Source: Lysobacterales bacterium
Lineage (GTDB): Bacteria > Pseudomonadota > Gammaproteobacteria > Xanthomonadales > Rhodanobacteraceae
Assembly: GCA_015655335.1 (NCBI GenBank)
Contig: JAATFF010000071.1
Span: 1-39,036 of the forward strand
DNA: 39,036 nt
Direction: 5' to 3'
The notes below the pieces were generated by a model. The model was not told the DNA's origin. It ran no database searches and saw nothing but the letters and a program-made list of their open reading frames with translations. Positions 7,231-20,213 of the stretch are shown here, one piece after another. Position 1 is the first letter of the stretch. Each line of letters opens with the position of its first letter. The position numbers were made by a program, and so were the translations under genes.

Positions 7231-8966
7231 GGTTCGAGACGCTTCAAAGTTTGTTGCAGATTGACGTTATGCGGGTCGATGCGGCGCACTTGATCAAAAA
7301 TCTGCTGTGCCTGCTCGTGCTGCCCCTGCTTCCACAGCACTTCTCCCAGGTGCACGCCGACGTCAGCGTCTTTGCCGGATTGCCATGCGCCGCGCAAAAC
7401 CTGAGCGGCCTGGTCGAGATGACCGAGTCGATATTGCAGCCAGCCCCATGAATCGGCGATCGAAGGATCATCCGGCTTGGCCGCACGCGCGGCAGCGATC
7501 AACTTTTCTGCTTCAGGCAGATCGCGACCGGCGTCGGCTAGAGTGAAACCCAGCGCATTGCTGGCGTCGATGTCATCGGGCTTGACCTTCAACAAACGAC
7601 GGAAATCGGCCACGGCCAGATCGACCTTGCCTATTTCCGCATAGGCCAACCCGCGCCCATAGAGAAGATCGGGATCGTCCGGCACGACTTGCAGCGCATG
7701 GCTGAAAGCATCCGTGGCTTCGTCGTAGTGCTTGTCGCGCAGATAGAGATCGGCATCCACTTCGTAGGCGCGACGAAGTTGCGCGGGCTGATCGAGGTAA
7801 TCCGTCTGCATTTCCGCCAGCTGCTGATGCGCCTCCGCGCTACGCCCCAGCGACTGCAGCAAGATCGCGCTGCGCAGATCGGCGTCAAAGGCGTGGTCGT
7901 CGTCATCAGGCACCTGGTCGTACCACTTCAGCGCGTCTTCCTGGCGATCGAGCACTTCGGCCAGCTGACCGAGCAGGTAAGCACTGGCATTACGCACGTC
8001 GGCTGGCGCGTGCGATAGCTGCTGATACACCTGCTCGAGCGCCTTGTTGTCCTTGGCGTTGGCGGCCAGCGCCGCGCGCATGGCGTAGGTTTGCGCGTTC
8101 TGCGGACCTTTCTCCAGCAGGTGCGAAGCTTGCGCGTATTGACCGCTCTGCCCGAGCACCGACGCATAGGTCAAACGCAGGCCTATGTTGTTGGGATCTT
8201 TCACCTGGGCCTGGCGCAGCAGACTGAGGCCGCCACTGCGGTCGCCATTGTTGAGTTTCAACTGGGCAGCCCAGGCGTAGGTTTCGGCCGTACCGAAACG
8301 CTTCATCGCGCCATCGGCCACTTGCTGGGCATAAGCATGGCGACCGAGCTGCTCGCCGAGCTCGCTCATGGCCAGCCAAGCCTTGGGATCCGGCGGCAGG
8401 CGATCGGGGATCGCCAGCGACTCGAGCAAGCTCGCCGCAAGCGCCGAATCGCGGCTACCGACCAAGACGCGCCCGAACAGGCGCCACGCGTCTTTGTCGC
8501 CGCTGGCCAGCAGCAACGACAATTGGCGCCGCGCCTCATCGGTCCTACCCTGCTCTACTGCCAATTCAGCACGTGCCTGCGCCAGCTGCGCCTTCGTCGC
8601 GCCGAGCGTCTGCCAACGATCGATCGCCTGTTGCGCGGCATTGGGATCGTGGATGGCGATCGCCAGCGCGGTGGCTTTGCCTGCCACCTCGGGGTCGCTC
8701 GACAGCAGCATCGCTTTGCCATAAGCCTGCGAGGCGGCCTTGAGATTGGCGCTGGACAACGCCAATTCACCAGCCATGAGCTGAGCCAGCAGATCGTGGT
8801 CCAGGTCGGGCGTGGCCACTGTCATGCGCGCCAACGGCTGCGGGGATGCGGGCGATGCGACACCTGCCCGATTGGGCAGCGCGGCGCATCCGGCTACGCC
8901 TAGCACGACCAACCCGCCAGCTACAAACTGCCGCACTTGCTTGAACTTGACCGTCCCGCTCAGCAC
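7227..8966 (-). CDS. TPR-repeat lipoprotein
   Basis: This is a 579-aa protein with a lipoprotein signal whose lipobox VAGC puts the lipidated cysteine at residue 27. About ten or more degenerate tetratricopeptide repeats follow, clearest near the C-terminus (DPDLLYGRGLAYAEIGKVDL; DDPSIADSWGWLQYRLGHLD). It starts with GTG at 8966, supported by GGAGAG six bases upstream. TPR proteins are docking scaffolds. Its coupling to lolB suggests an envelope role, possibly in lipoprotein or outer-membrane assembly, but that is inference. It is divergent from hemA across a 92-bp gap. Confidence 0.88.
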   Translation of the reverse strand: MLSGTVKFKQVRQFVAGGLVVLGVAGCAALPNRAGVASPASPQPLARMTVATPDLDHDLLAQLMAGELALSSANLKAASQAYGKAMLLSSDPEVAGKATALAIAIHDPNAAQQAIDRWQTLGATKAQLAQARAELAVEQGRTDEARRQLSLLLASGDKDAWRLFGRVLVGSRDSALAASLLESLAIPDRLPPDPKAWLAMSELGEQLGRHAYAQQVADGAMKRFGTAETYAWAAQLKLNNGDRSGGLSLLRQAQVKDPNNIGLRLTYASVLGQSGQYAQASHLLEKGPQNAQTYAMRAALAANAKDNKALEQVYQQLSHAPADVRNASAYLLGQLAEVLDRQEDALKWYDQVPDDDDHAFDADLRSAILLQSLGRSAEAHQQLAEMQTDYLDQPAQLRRAYEVDADLYLRDKHYDEATDAFSHALQVVPDDPDLLYGRGLAYAEIGKVDLAVADFRRLLKVKPDDIDASNALGFTLADAGRDLPEAEKLIAAARAAKPDDPSIADSWGWLQYRLGHLDQAAQVLRGAWQSGKDADVGVHLGEVLWKQGQHEQAQQIFDQVRRIDPHNVNLQQTLKRLEP

Positions 8967-9058
8967 ACTATCTCTCCATCCATCCGACGGTTCCGGTCAT
9001 AACCGGCCACGTCTAGTCTACGCCGGCCCAAGCCTGTCGCCTCGAATCGCATCACGTC

Positions 9059-10333
9059 ATGAAGCTCATTGCCCTCGGGCTCAACCACCTCACCGCGCCG
9101 GTTAGCCTGCGCGAGCAGGTGGCGTTTGACGAAGATGCCACCAACGCCGCCTTGCGCGAGCTTGCGCACGAGCCAGGCGTCGATGAAGCGATGATCCTTT
9201 CTACCTGCAATCGCACCGAGCTTTACGTCAGCGTAACGGCAGGTGCCGAAAACGTGCCGCAGGAATGGTTCAATCGACATCATCGTCTGACTCCGGGCAA
9301 GCTTGATGAGTTCCTTTATCGGCATGATGACGAAGCGGCCGTGAGGCATATGTTTCGAGTCGCCACCGGATTGGACTCGATGGTGCTCGGCGAGCCGCAG
9401 ATCCTCGGCCAGGTGAAGGACGCCTATCAGCAGGCCCGTGACGCGCATGCGCTAAAAACGCCGATGGATCGTCTATTGCAACATACCTTCGCGGTAGCCA
9501 AGCGCGTACGCACCGATACGCGCATCGGCGCGCATACGGTATCGGTGGCGTTTACCGCGGTACGTTTGGCCGAGCGCGTCTTTACCGACTTGCGACAAGC
9601 CTGCGTGATGCTGATCGGCGCGGGCGACACCATCGAATTGGCGGTGCGGCATCTGGCGGAAAAAAAGGTTCGCCGACTGATCGTCGCCAACCGCACATTG
9701 GAAAATGCGCAGGAGCTTGCGAGCCGTCATGGCGGCTATGCCATCGCTCTGCACGATCTGTCCCAGCATCTGGCCGAAGCGGACATCGTGATCGCATCCA
9801 CCGCAGCGCGACAACCGGTATTGACCCGCGCCATGGTGGAAAAAGCGATCGCAGCACGTCGCCGCAAGCCGATGTTCATGGTCGATATCGCGGTGCCGCG
9901 CGATATCGACCCGGCCGTGGGGGAACTCGATGACGTTTATCTCTACGGCATCGACGATCTTCGACAAGTGATCGACGATAACCGCCGCTCACGCGAAAAC
10001 GCGGCGCGCGAGGCCGACGCGATCATCGATCTGCAAGTTGAGCGTTACATGGCCTGGCGGCGTGCGCTCACGGTAAAAAATCCGGCGATGGATCTGCGCC
10101 TGCATGCAGAAAGCTATCGCGACGAAGTGCTGGAAAAAGCCCGCACGATGCTCGCACGCGGCAAATCGCCGGAAGAAGCTTTGGCTTTTCTCGCCAATAC
10201 GCTGACCAATAAATTGCTGCACCATCCCAGCGCACGCCTGCGCGAAGCAACACTCAGCGGCGATCACGATTTGCTGCACGCAGCAGGCCGACTATACGGA
10301 CTCGACGAGAAGCCGGAGACAGGCGAGGAGTAG
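9059..10333 (+). CDS. hemA: Glutamyl-tRNA reductase
   Basis: This enzyme reduces glutamyl-tRNA to glutamate-1-semialdehyde with NADPH, the first step of C5-pathway tetrapyrrole synthesis. The 424-aa protein has the opening ALGLNHLTAPVSLRE, the catalytic Cys50 in LSTCNRTELYV, the NADPH-binding Rossmann loop VMLIGAGDTIEL, and the C-terminal dimerisation helix. In the loop the usual GAGEM reads GAGDT, a mild departure. It is divergent from the TPR-lolB-ispE set and leads into prfA 75 bases on, the usual hemA-prfA pair. Confidence 0.97.
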   Translation: MKLIALGLNHLTAPVSLREQVAFDEDATNAALRELAHEPGVDEAMILSTCNRTELYVSVTAGAENVPQEWFNRHHRLTPGKLDEFLYRHDDEAAVRHMFRVATGLDSMVLGEPQILGQVKDAYQQARDAHALKTPMDRLLQHTFAVAKRVRTDTRIGAHTVSVAFTAVRLAERVFTDLRQACVMLIGAGDTIELAVRHLAEKKVRRLIVANRTLENAQELASRHGGYAIALHDLSQHLAEADIVIASTAARQPVLTRAMVEKAIAARRRKPMFMVDIAVPRDIDPAVGELDDVYLYGIDDLRQVIDDNRRSRENAAREADAIIDLQVERYMAWRRALTVKNPAMDLRLHAESYRDEVLEKARTMLARGKSPEEALAFLANTLTNKLLHHPSARLREATLSGDHDLLHAAGRLYGLDEKPETGEE

Positions 10334-10407
10334 CGAAGCCCAATGATCCATAGCCCTCTATCATGGGCTACCGATTTCCTTCGCTCCCTCACTTACCGAT
10401 CTCCTCG

Positions 10408-11487
<1,080 letters not shown>

Positions 11488-11596
11488 GAAACCCGTAGAA
11501 AAATGAGAAACGGGTAAGAGTGCCAAGACCGCGCTACGCTTAGTCTCAGTTTTACAGGGGATCACCTAGCCATCTCATTCCCATCGTCTTCCGGCT

Positions 11597-11620
11597 ACGC
11601 CGGAGCGACGGCTCCGGCGT
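11597..11620 (+). terminator. Perfect 10-bp hairpin after prfA, probable terminator
   Basis: ACGCCGGAGC (11597-11606) and GCTCCGGCGT (11611-11620) are perfect inverted repeats around GACG. GGTGGTTTTC follows, so the T-tract is weak. It lies 110 bases after prfA and 58 bases before the next gene. It may end the hemA-prfA transcript, or act as a leader structure for the glycosyltransferase gene. Confidence 0.5.
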
Positions 11621-11678
11621 GGTGGTTTTCAAGGCGGCACCTGCTGGTTTCTCACTCCTATTGACCTGTTCCCAACGC

Positions 11679-13781
11679 ATGAACGACACCCTGCCTACCG
11701 ACATCGCCGCGATCTTGCGCAAACTCAATGAGCTGCTGCAGCGTGGCGCGAACGACGAAGCGGTCCAATACGCCGCGGCGGCGCGTCGACAATTTCCGGT
11801 GGCGGCCGAATTGGTTCGTTTGCACGGCGTGGCCCTACTGCGAGCGGGACGGACTCGCGAGGCAACCGTGGCGCTGAACCGCGCCGCCGAGCTCGCGCCC
11901 GACAATGTCGAACTGCAATGCAATCTCGCCAGCCTCGCGCTGGCCGATGGCAAGGCCGGGGCAGCCATAGAACGCTTACAAAGAGCGCTGGCAAAATCGC
12001 CCGGCCACCCCGCTATTTTGCAAGCGCTGGGCATGGCATTTATGTCCACCGGCCAGCATGTGCAGGCGCGCGATGCGCTTGCCCTCGCGGTAAAAAATTT
12101 GCCGCAGCATCCGTTCATTCGCCTGAATCTGGCTGCCGCGGAGCTGGAACTGGGGCGCCTGGCAGAAGCCGAAGTACAGGTACGCGAAGCGTTGCAACAA
12201 GCACCGTCTTCCGATGTCGCTCACGCCATGCTCGGTCACGTGCTGCACTTGCAGCGCCGCCCGCAGGAAGCGGCAGCTGCACTGTTGGAGGCAGGACGGC
12301 TTGCGCCAAACAACGCGCAACACCTCTTTCAGGCGGCTTTGATGCTGGACGAGATCGGCGACCTGGCCGGTGCGAACAATGCCCTCACCGGCGCACTCGC
12401 GCGCAACCCCGATTCACTACCTGTGATGTCGCAATTGCTGTTCCTTCGCCGTCGGCTATGCCTCTGGCAAGGTATCGACGCATTGAGCGAGCGCGTGACG
12501 CAAGCCGTCATGCAAGGGGAGTCCGGCGCGCATCCCTTTCCCTTACTGGCCGAAGAGACCGATGCCGCAACCCAGCTCCGTTGCGCCAAAGCGTATGCGG
12601 GACTGATCGAACAACAAGCCGTTGCCTTTCGCCAACAACTCGGATTCCGCCACACGCTGCCCTTGCCCGATACCCCGATTCGGGTCGGCATGCTGGCGGA
12701 CGGATTCCACGGAGGCGCAGTCGGCCAGCATATTGTCGCCCTTATCGAGGCACTCGCTGACAGCGATCTGGACATCCACCTGTTCGCCACGACCCCCGAC
12801 GATGGCGGAGCGGTTCGCCATCGCCTTTCAGCAGCGGCCACGCTGCACGATGTCTCTGCACTTAATCGGCCACAGCTCGCCACGCTTATTCATGGGACAG
12901 CGATCGAAATCCTGTTCGACCTCAACGGTTATCGCGGTCGCGGCAACGCCGAACTGATGGCATTGCGCACCGCTCCCGTGCAAGTGAGTTGGCTCGGTTA
13001 CACAGGTAGCTCCGGCGCACCGTGGATCGATTATCTACTCACCGATGCCATGACGCTTCCGACTGCGTTGCGCGAGCATGCCAGCGAGAAAGTCGTGCGG
13101 CTTCCACGCTGTTCGCAGCCGAACGACCCCACCCGCGTTTTGGCGACGCCACCTTCACGGCATGCGTGCGGCTTGCCCGAGCGTGGCACCGTGTTCGCGT
13201 GCTTCAGTGTGACCCACGCCGTCAACGCCGCAGTCTTCGCCCGTTGCATGCTGATCTTGCAGCAGGTGCCCGACAGCGTGCTCTGGCTGCTCACCGGCCC
13301 CGCCGATACGGCCGTGCGCATGCGCCAAGCAGCACAGGCGCTCGATGTCGCACCGGAACGCCTGGTGTTTATGCCGGATCTGCCTTATGCCGATTATCTG
13401 GCCTGTTATGCGCATGTGGACCTGTACCTGGACACGCTCCCCATCAACGGACGAGCCACCGCATCGGATGCACTCTGGGCTGGCTGCCCCGTCCTTACCC
13501 GCACTGGCGACACCATCGCCGGGCGCAGCGTTACCAGTATGCTGCACCAGTTCGGCTTGCCCGAGCTGATCACCGCCGACAGCGTCACCTTCATCGGCAT
13601 GGCCACCGCCTTGGGTAACGATCCCGAAGCGCTCGCCACCTTGCGCCGTCATATCACACAGCAACGCGATCAGAATCCCTTGTTCGATATGCGAGGATTC
13701 GCCAACGATTTTCGTCATGCCGTGCGCACCATCAGCACCCGTTATCGCATTGGCCGCCCACCCACGGACGTTGACTTGTAG
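11679..13781 (+). CDS. TPR protein with OGT-like (GT41) glycosyltransferase domain
   Basis: The 700-aa product has TPR repeats over about residues 15-270 and a GT41 domain (O-GlcNAc transferase/SPINDLY type) over about 330-690. Shared blocks with OGT are IRVGMLADGF, FDLNGYRGRGNAELMALR, APVQVSWLGYTGSSG, VPDSVLWLL, YLDTLPINGRATASDALWAG and GDTIAGR. Characterised members glycosylate proteins using UDP-GlcNAc or other sugars. By reading these motifs against human OGT, the UDP-binding Lys of the FNxxYK block is replaced (this protein reads FSVTHAV), the His of NGHTT is Arg (NGRAT), and the N-terminal catalytic His is not in its usual place. The fold is clear but activity is uncertain. The start at 11679 was chosen because residues upstream of it fall in the hairpin region; no good ribosome site is visible. 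Confidence 0.85.
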   Translation: MNDTLPTDIAAILRKLNELLQRGANDEAVQYAAAARRQFPVAAELVRLHGVALLRAGRTREATVALNRAAELAPDNVELQCNLASLALADGKAGAAIERLQRALAKSPGHPAILQALGMAFMSTGQHVQARDALALAVKNLPQHPFIRLNLAAAELELGRLAEAEVQVREALQQAPSSDVAHAMLGHVLHLQRRPQEAAAALLEAGRLAPNNAQHLFQAALMLDEIGDLAGANNALTGALARNPDSLPVMSQLLFLRRRLCLWQGIDALSERVTQAVMQGESGAHPFPLLAEETDAATQLRCAKAYAGLIEQQAVAFRQQLGFRHTLPLPDTPIRVGMLADGFHGGAVGQHIVALIEALADSDLDIHLFATTPDDGGAVRHRLSAAATLHDVSALNRPQLATLIHGTAIEILFDLNGYRGRGNAELMALRTAPVQVSWLGYTGSSGAPWIDYLLTDAMTLPTALREHASEKVVRLPRCSQPNDPTRVLATPPSRHACGLPERGTVFACFSVTHAVNAAVFARCMLILQQVPDSVLWLLTGPADTAVRMRQAAQALDVAPERLVFMPDLPYADYLACYAHVDLYLDTLPINGRATASDALWAGCPVLTRTGDTIAGRSVTSMLHQFGLPELITADSVTFIGMATALGNDPEALATLRRHITQQRDQNPLFDMRGFANDFRHAVRTISTRYRIGRPPTDVDL

Positions 13782-13798
13782 CTTTGGGAGATAGCCCG

Positions 13799-14578
13799 AT
13801 GAGCAAGCAAGACAAGCAATACAACAAGCGGATGGAAGAACTGCAACTGGAGCTGATCGGCTTGAACCGCTGGTTGCAGCGCAGCGGCAAGCGGCTCGCC
13901 GTCATCTTCGAGGGCCGTGACGCAGCCGGCAAAGGCGGCACGATCAAACGCATCACCGAACGCATGGACACCCGCGGTTATCGCGTCGCGGCGCTCGGCA
14001 AGCCGGACGAAGTCGAAGCGAAGCAATGGTATTTTCAGCGCTATGTGGCGCACTTGCCGACCGCTGGCGAATTCGTGCTGTTCGACCGCAGCTGGTACAA
14101 CCGGGCAGTGATCGAGCCGCTAATGGGTTTTTGCACCGACGCACAATACGAGGCATTTCTTGATGCGGTTCCGGCCTTCGAGAAACTGCTCACGGACGAC
14201 GGCATCATTCTGCTCAAGTACTGGTTGACGGTGGATCAGAAAGAACAAGAAAAGCGTTTCGCCGATCGCGCCAAGGATCCGCTCAAACGCTGGAAGCTAT
14301 CTCCCGTCGACCTGGCTTCGCGCACCAAATACGCCCAACTGGGCCACCTGCGCGACACGATGATCGAACGCACACACGCGTCCAGCGCGCCGTGGTTTCT
14401 TGTTGACTTCAACGACCAGAAACGTGGCCGCATCAATCTCATCCAGCATCTGCTGGAACAGGTGCCGCGTCATGAAACGCCGACGCCGGCGGTAAAACTC
14501 AAGCCGCTAAAAGGCAAACCAAAACGCGAGCGCGTCACCGAGAAAGCGCTTTGGGTTCCAAACGCTTTCAGCGACTGA
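13799..14578 (+). CDS. ppk2: Polyphosphate kinase 2, class I
   Basis: PPK2 moves phosphate between polyphosphate and nucleoside diphosphates or monophosphates; class I enzymes mainly act on diphosphates. The 259-aa single-domain protein has Walker A GRDAAGKGGTI, Walker B VLFDRSWYNRAVIEP, and the lid region with RWKLSPVDLASR. The ATG at 13799 has GGGAG nine bases upstream and is preferred over a TTG at 13784. It starts 17 bases after the OGT-like gene, so the two may share a transcript. The C-terminal 40 residues are Lys/Pro-rich. Confidence 0.94.
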   Translation: MSKQDKQYNKRMEELQLELIGLNRWLQRSGKRLAVIFEGRDAAGKGGTIKRITERMDTRGYRVAALGKPDEVEAKQWYFQRYVAHLPTAGEFVLFDRSWYNRAVIEPLMGFCTDAQYEAFLDAVPAFEKLLTDDGIILLKYWLTVDQKEQEKRFADRAKDPLKRWKLSPVDLASRTKYAQLGHLRDTMIERTHASSAPWFLVDFNDQKRGRINLIQHLLEQVPRHETPTPAVKLKPLKGKPKRERVTEKALWVPNAFSD

Positions 14579-14596
14579 GTCAACTCTGCTCAAGCT

Positions 14597-14863
14597 TTAA
14601 GAAATGGAAAAACCGTCGGCGAGGATCTCGCCATGTTCGCTGCGCACGACATCGTCCACACGTGCGACCGGCGGCCCTTGCCACAACCAGCGCTCCAATT
14701 CGCTCAACGCCTCGGCGCTGCCGCTTGCCACGACTTCTACCCGACCGTCCGATAGATTTCGCGCGTGGCCGCGTATTCCAAGCCTAAGTGCCTCCTGACG
14801 CGCGCTCGCGCGAAAGAACACACCCTGCACTTTGCCGCTGACGACGAAACTCGCAACGGCCAT
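14597..14863 (-). CDS. acyP: Acylphosphatase
   Basis: This is a small 88-aa enzyme that hydrolyses the carboxyl-phosphate bond of acyl phosphates. The signature GKVQGVFFRASAR supplies the phosphate-binding arginine at residue 18, and GHARNLSDGRVEVVASG supplies the catalytic asparagine at residue 36. It begins three bases after the TlpA-like gene and is the last gene of a three-gene minus-strand operon. Confidence 0.95.
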   Translation of the reverse strand: MAVASFVVSGKVQGVFFRASARQEALRLGIRGHARNLSDGRVEVVASGSAEALSELERWLWQGPPVARVDDVVRSEHGEILADGFSIS

Positions 14864-14866
14864 TAG

Positions 14867-15330
14867 CTACTTACCGATGGCAGCACTTAGCAAAGCGGGC
14901 GTGACCGGCCCCATGAAATGCTTGGCGACTTTGCCATCCGGCGCGATCAGCCAGGTGGTCGGCAGGCCTAGCGGCTCGTCAAAATCGGGCAGCGGCTTAT
15001 CCATCGTGACCTGTGCCACGGGATAACCCACCGGATGTTTGTCCAGAAACGCACGGATATCGGACGGATCGGTGTCGTCATACGCGATGCCGATCGCACG
15101 CACATTGGAGTGCGTCGCCACGAAGTGCGCGATATCCGGCAACTCTTTGATGCACGGCACACACCAGGTCGCCCAGAAATTGACGATGACCCAATGCCCA
15201 CGCTGCGATGCCAGGTCGTAGGGCTTGCCGTCGAGTGTCGTTACCTTCAACGACGGTTGCGCCGGCATGGCCGCGTAGGCAGGCGTCGCCAGTACGCATG
15301 CGGCCAGCAAAAATGACGAGACCAACCACT

Positions 15331-15334
<4 letters not shown>
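14867..15334 (-). CDS. Periplasmic TlpA/ResA-like thioredoxin
   Basis: This 155-aa protein has a signal peptide (cleavage expected after AYA, about residue 21) and one thioredoxin fold with the redox motif WATWCVPC. The cis-proline lies in GLPTTWLIAPDG. Such proteins act as periplasmic thiol-disulfide reductants or oxidants, often in cytochrome c maturation, but no ccm genes are nearby, so the client is unknown. Its ATG overlaps the upstream membrane-protein stop by four bases (ATGA). Confidence 0.9.
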
Positions 15335-17620
<2,286 letters not shown>

Positions 17621-17624
<4 letters not shown>

Positions 17625-18406
17625 CCGAACACCACCATGCTCTGGCGGCTCAGGGCAACCGGCTGGCCGTTCGGCCCCCATAGCATCACCTGCTGGCTGG
17701 TGTAGCCATCTTGCGCGGCTTGCAGTTGCGCATCGATGCGCCAGCCGCTCAACGGCAAGCCCCGGCTATCGGCAAACAATTCCAGCATCCAGGTCAGCGA
17801 ACTGCCCGGTGCCGGCTGAGCGAGCATCGACAGTGCAACCGGCGGGATGAAATCGGCGAAAGCGACGACATGCGCCTCGTCGGCCACGCCATCGTCCTTG
17901 AGCGAAACCTCGACGATCTGCTGGGTTTTCGTACTCCCCGAGAAAGGAATGTCGCCCTGCAGCCATCGGGCTTCGAAGTGCTGCGTGAATTGCGGCAACA
18001 GTCCCGGCACATAGCGAAGCACATGCGGCTTGTCCATCGCCTGCACTGTGGGCTGCGATGGCAACACGTGCAGCGTCGACGTACGCGCGACACCGAATAT
18101 ACCCACAACCAGACATACGGTGGTATCGCCCTCGATGAGGCGCGCCTCGACCTGGGTCACGCTCTTGCCCTGACGCAGCACGTTCGCACGGATGCGCACG
18201 GGACCGTCGGGGACCGGTGCAAGAAAAGCCACCTGAAGACTGCGTAGCGGCACCTCGGCCGGAACCAGCGCGCGCATCGCGCGCAAAGCCAGCGCCGCCT
18301 GCAAGCCACCGAAAGTGCTGCGCCCTTGCAGCCAGTCCTCGCTGATCGAAGCCACCCATGTATCGCCATCGCGGCGAATGCCGTCAAGCGCTTCCGAAAA
18401 TCGCAT
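17621..18406 (-). CDS. TesB-like thioesterase-family protein
   Basis: This 261-aa protein has a double-hotdog layout like TesB or the 4HBT_3 group. The N-terminal hotdog contains STFGGLQAALALRAM, and the second half contains the acyl-CoA thioesterase-like end (DGYTSQQVMLWGPNGQPVALSRQSMVVFG). It probably hydrolyses acyl-CoA esters. It is divergent from an acyl-CoA dehydrogenase gene, which fits a shared role in acyl-CoA turnover. The chain-length preference is not visible. Confidence 0.85.
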
Positions 18407-18479
18407 GTTCTTGCCTCCGTCGCGTGTCCGCCCATGCTAGCGGATGGGATCGGCAGGACGCAGCACGCGCCCCTTTGCC

Positions 18480-18485
18480 TATACT
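18480..18485 (+). promoter_or_regulatory. Possible -10 box of the acyl-CoA dehydrogenase gene
   Basis: TATACT matches five of six -10 consensus bases and lies 30 bases before the start codon, in the gap between divergent genes. No good -35 box is seen 16-19 bases upstream, so an activator would be needed if this is real. Confidence 0.35.
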
Positions 18486-18515
18486 CATCTCAAAGCTCCC
18501 AGCGAGGTGGCCGTT

Positions 18516-20159
18516 ATGGGATTTCTGCAAGACGCTCCGCAACTGGCTCATCCACACCGCGACGACCGGTTGTTGATCGCATTGCTCGATCGCACGTTCC
18601 CGCCCAAACGCCGTGCGGCGCTGGACGCCGATCTCGATGCACTGGCCGATTACGCGCAGATGGCGTGGGGGCGCAGCCGTCGCAGCACGCGCTGCAAGCC
18701 GGTGTTGACGCAATGGGATGCCTGGGGCCGGCGCGTCGATCGCATCGAATTGACCGAAGCGTGGACCGAAGGCCCTCAACTCACCACACACCACGCCATT
18801 CTCGCCGCCGGACACGAAAACCACGAGCACGCACGCCTGGAAGAATTCGCGCGTGCCTACGTCTATCACGTGGCCAGCGAGTTCTACACCTGTCCGTTGG
18901 CGATGACCGATGGTGCGGCTACCGCGTTGAAGGCGTCTGGCAACAAAGCCTTGATCGATCGCGCGCTACCGCATTTTCTCAGTCGCGACGCACGCAACTT
19001 CTGGTTATCCGGACAATGGATGACCGAGAACGCAGGCGGCTCGGATGTGAGCAACACCGAGACCGTCGCGAAGCAAGACGCCGATGGCCAATGGCGCCTG
19101 TACGGCCGCAAATGGTTCAGTTCCGCCGTAGTCGGCGAGGCGGCGCTGGCATTGGCCCGTCCGGAAGGTGCTGCCGCCGGTGCCGCCGCGCTGGCGTTGT
19201 TTTACGTCGAAACGATGGATGGCTCCGACCGCAAGCCGCAATTAATCATCGATCGCCTGAAAGACAAGCTCGGCACACACGAATTGCCCACTGCGGAAAT
19301 CCATCTGGATGGCCTGCCCGCGTGGCCTCTGGGCGAACTTGCGCACGGTGTGCGGCAAGTCGCACCGATGCTCAACATCACGCGCACGTGGAACGCCATC
19401 GGCGCCGTCGCCAGCATGGCGCGTGCGATTGCTCTTGCGCGCGATTACGCTTCGCGGCGACAAGTGTTTGGTCGCGCATTGCGCGAACAACCGCTGCATG
19501 CACAAACGTTGGCCGATATGCAGGCCGAATTCGAAGGAGCCTTCGCCCTTGCGTTCGAAGTGGCCTACTTGCTCGGCCGTGTCGAACAGAACGCGGCAAC
19601 GCTGCAGGAAACGGCCTCGCTGCGTCTACTCACGCCGCTGGCAAAGCTGTGGACGGGCAAGATGGCCGTAAACCTTTGCTCGGAAGCACTGGAATGCTTC
19701 GGCGGTGCCGGCTACATCGAAGACACCGGCTTGCCGCAATTGCTGCGCGATGCGCAGGTGTATGCGATCTGGGAGGGCACCACCAACGTGTTGTCGCTCG
19801 ACAGCCTGCGTGCGCTGGCCGGCAACAATACCTTCGCCGCCCTGCGCAAAGTGATCACCGGATGGCTTGGCGACGCCCACAATGCTCAGGCGTCATTCGC
19901 GATACATGCCGCCCTGGATGCTGCGGCCACCCACATGGATGCGCAAAAAATCGAGCGTCATGTGCTGGAGGCAGGGGCCCGCGGCATCGCCATCACGCTG
20001 GCGCGCTGTGCGGCCGCTGCACTGATGGCCCGTCAGGCCGCGTGGTCGTTGTCACGCGGCGATGAGCGCCCGGCCGCCGCCCTGCGCCGCTTCCTTGGCC
20101 ATGGCTTGCTGCGCCTGTCCGATATCAGCAGCGAAGACACCCGATTGTTGCTGGAATGA
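18516..20159 (+). CDS. AidB-like acyl-CoA dehydrogenase
   Basis: This 547-aa flavoprotein matches AidB (541 aa) more closely than ordinary 380-aa acyl-CoA dehydrogenases. Shared features are the long N-terminal domain, [40 protein letters not shown], and the C-terminal [21 protein letters not shown] with [19 protein letters not shown]; the Glu of IWEG is where acyl-CoA dehydrogenases place the catalytic base. AidB binds DNA and is induced by alkylation in E. coli; others in the family act on acyl-CoA. The start at 18516 is supported by GAGG eight bases upstream. No ada gene is nearby, and the partner is a divergent thioesterase, so a metabolic role is at least as likely. Confidence 0.9.
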   Translation: MGFLQDAPQLAHPHRDDRLLIALLDRTFPPKRRAALDADLDALADYAQMAWGRSRRSTRCKPVLTQWDAWGRRVDRIELTEAWTEGPQLTTHHAILAAGHENHEHARLEEFARAYVYHVASEFYTCPLAMTDGAATALKASGNKALIDRALPHFLSRDARNFWLSGQWMTENAGGSDVSNTETVAKQDADGQWRLYGRKWFSSAVVGEAALALARPEGAAAGAAALALFYVETMDGSDRKPQLIIDRLKDKLGTHELPTAEIHLDGLPAWPLGELAHGVRQVAPMLNITRTWNAIGAVASMARAIALARDYASRRQVFGRALREQPLHAQTLADMQAEFEGAFALAFEVAYLLGRVEQNAATLQETASLRLLTPLAKLWTGKMAVNLCSEALECFGGAGYIEDTGLPQLLRDAQVYAIWEGTTNVLSLDSLRALAGNNTFAALRKVITGWLGDAHNAQASFAIHAALDAAATHMDAQKIERHVLEAGARGIAITLARCAAAALMARQAAWSLSRGDERPAAALRRFLGHGLLRLSDISSEDTRLLLE

Positions 20160-20213
20160 TTACCGGCGCTATCTCCGGCTAAAATGTCGGCTTACCCCTA
20201 CGGCATCACCACC

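Noticed and set aside
8091..8903. Open frame of 270 codons antisense to the TPR lipoprotein
   Set aside because: No recognisable domain and composition typical of an antisense shadow. The TPR frame has a signal peptide and a ribosome site.
18326..20065. Long open frame of 579 codons overlapping the acyl-CoA dehydrogenase gene
   Set aside because: Its translation is Arg/Ala/His-rich low-complexity, typical of an out-of-frame shadow in GC-rich DNA. The overlapping frame encodes a clear AidB-like protein.
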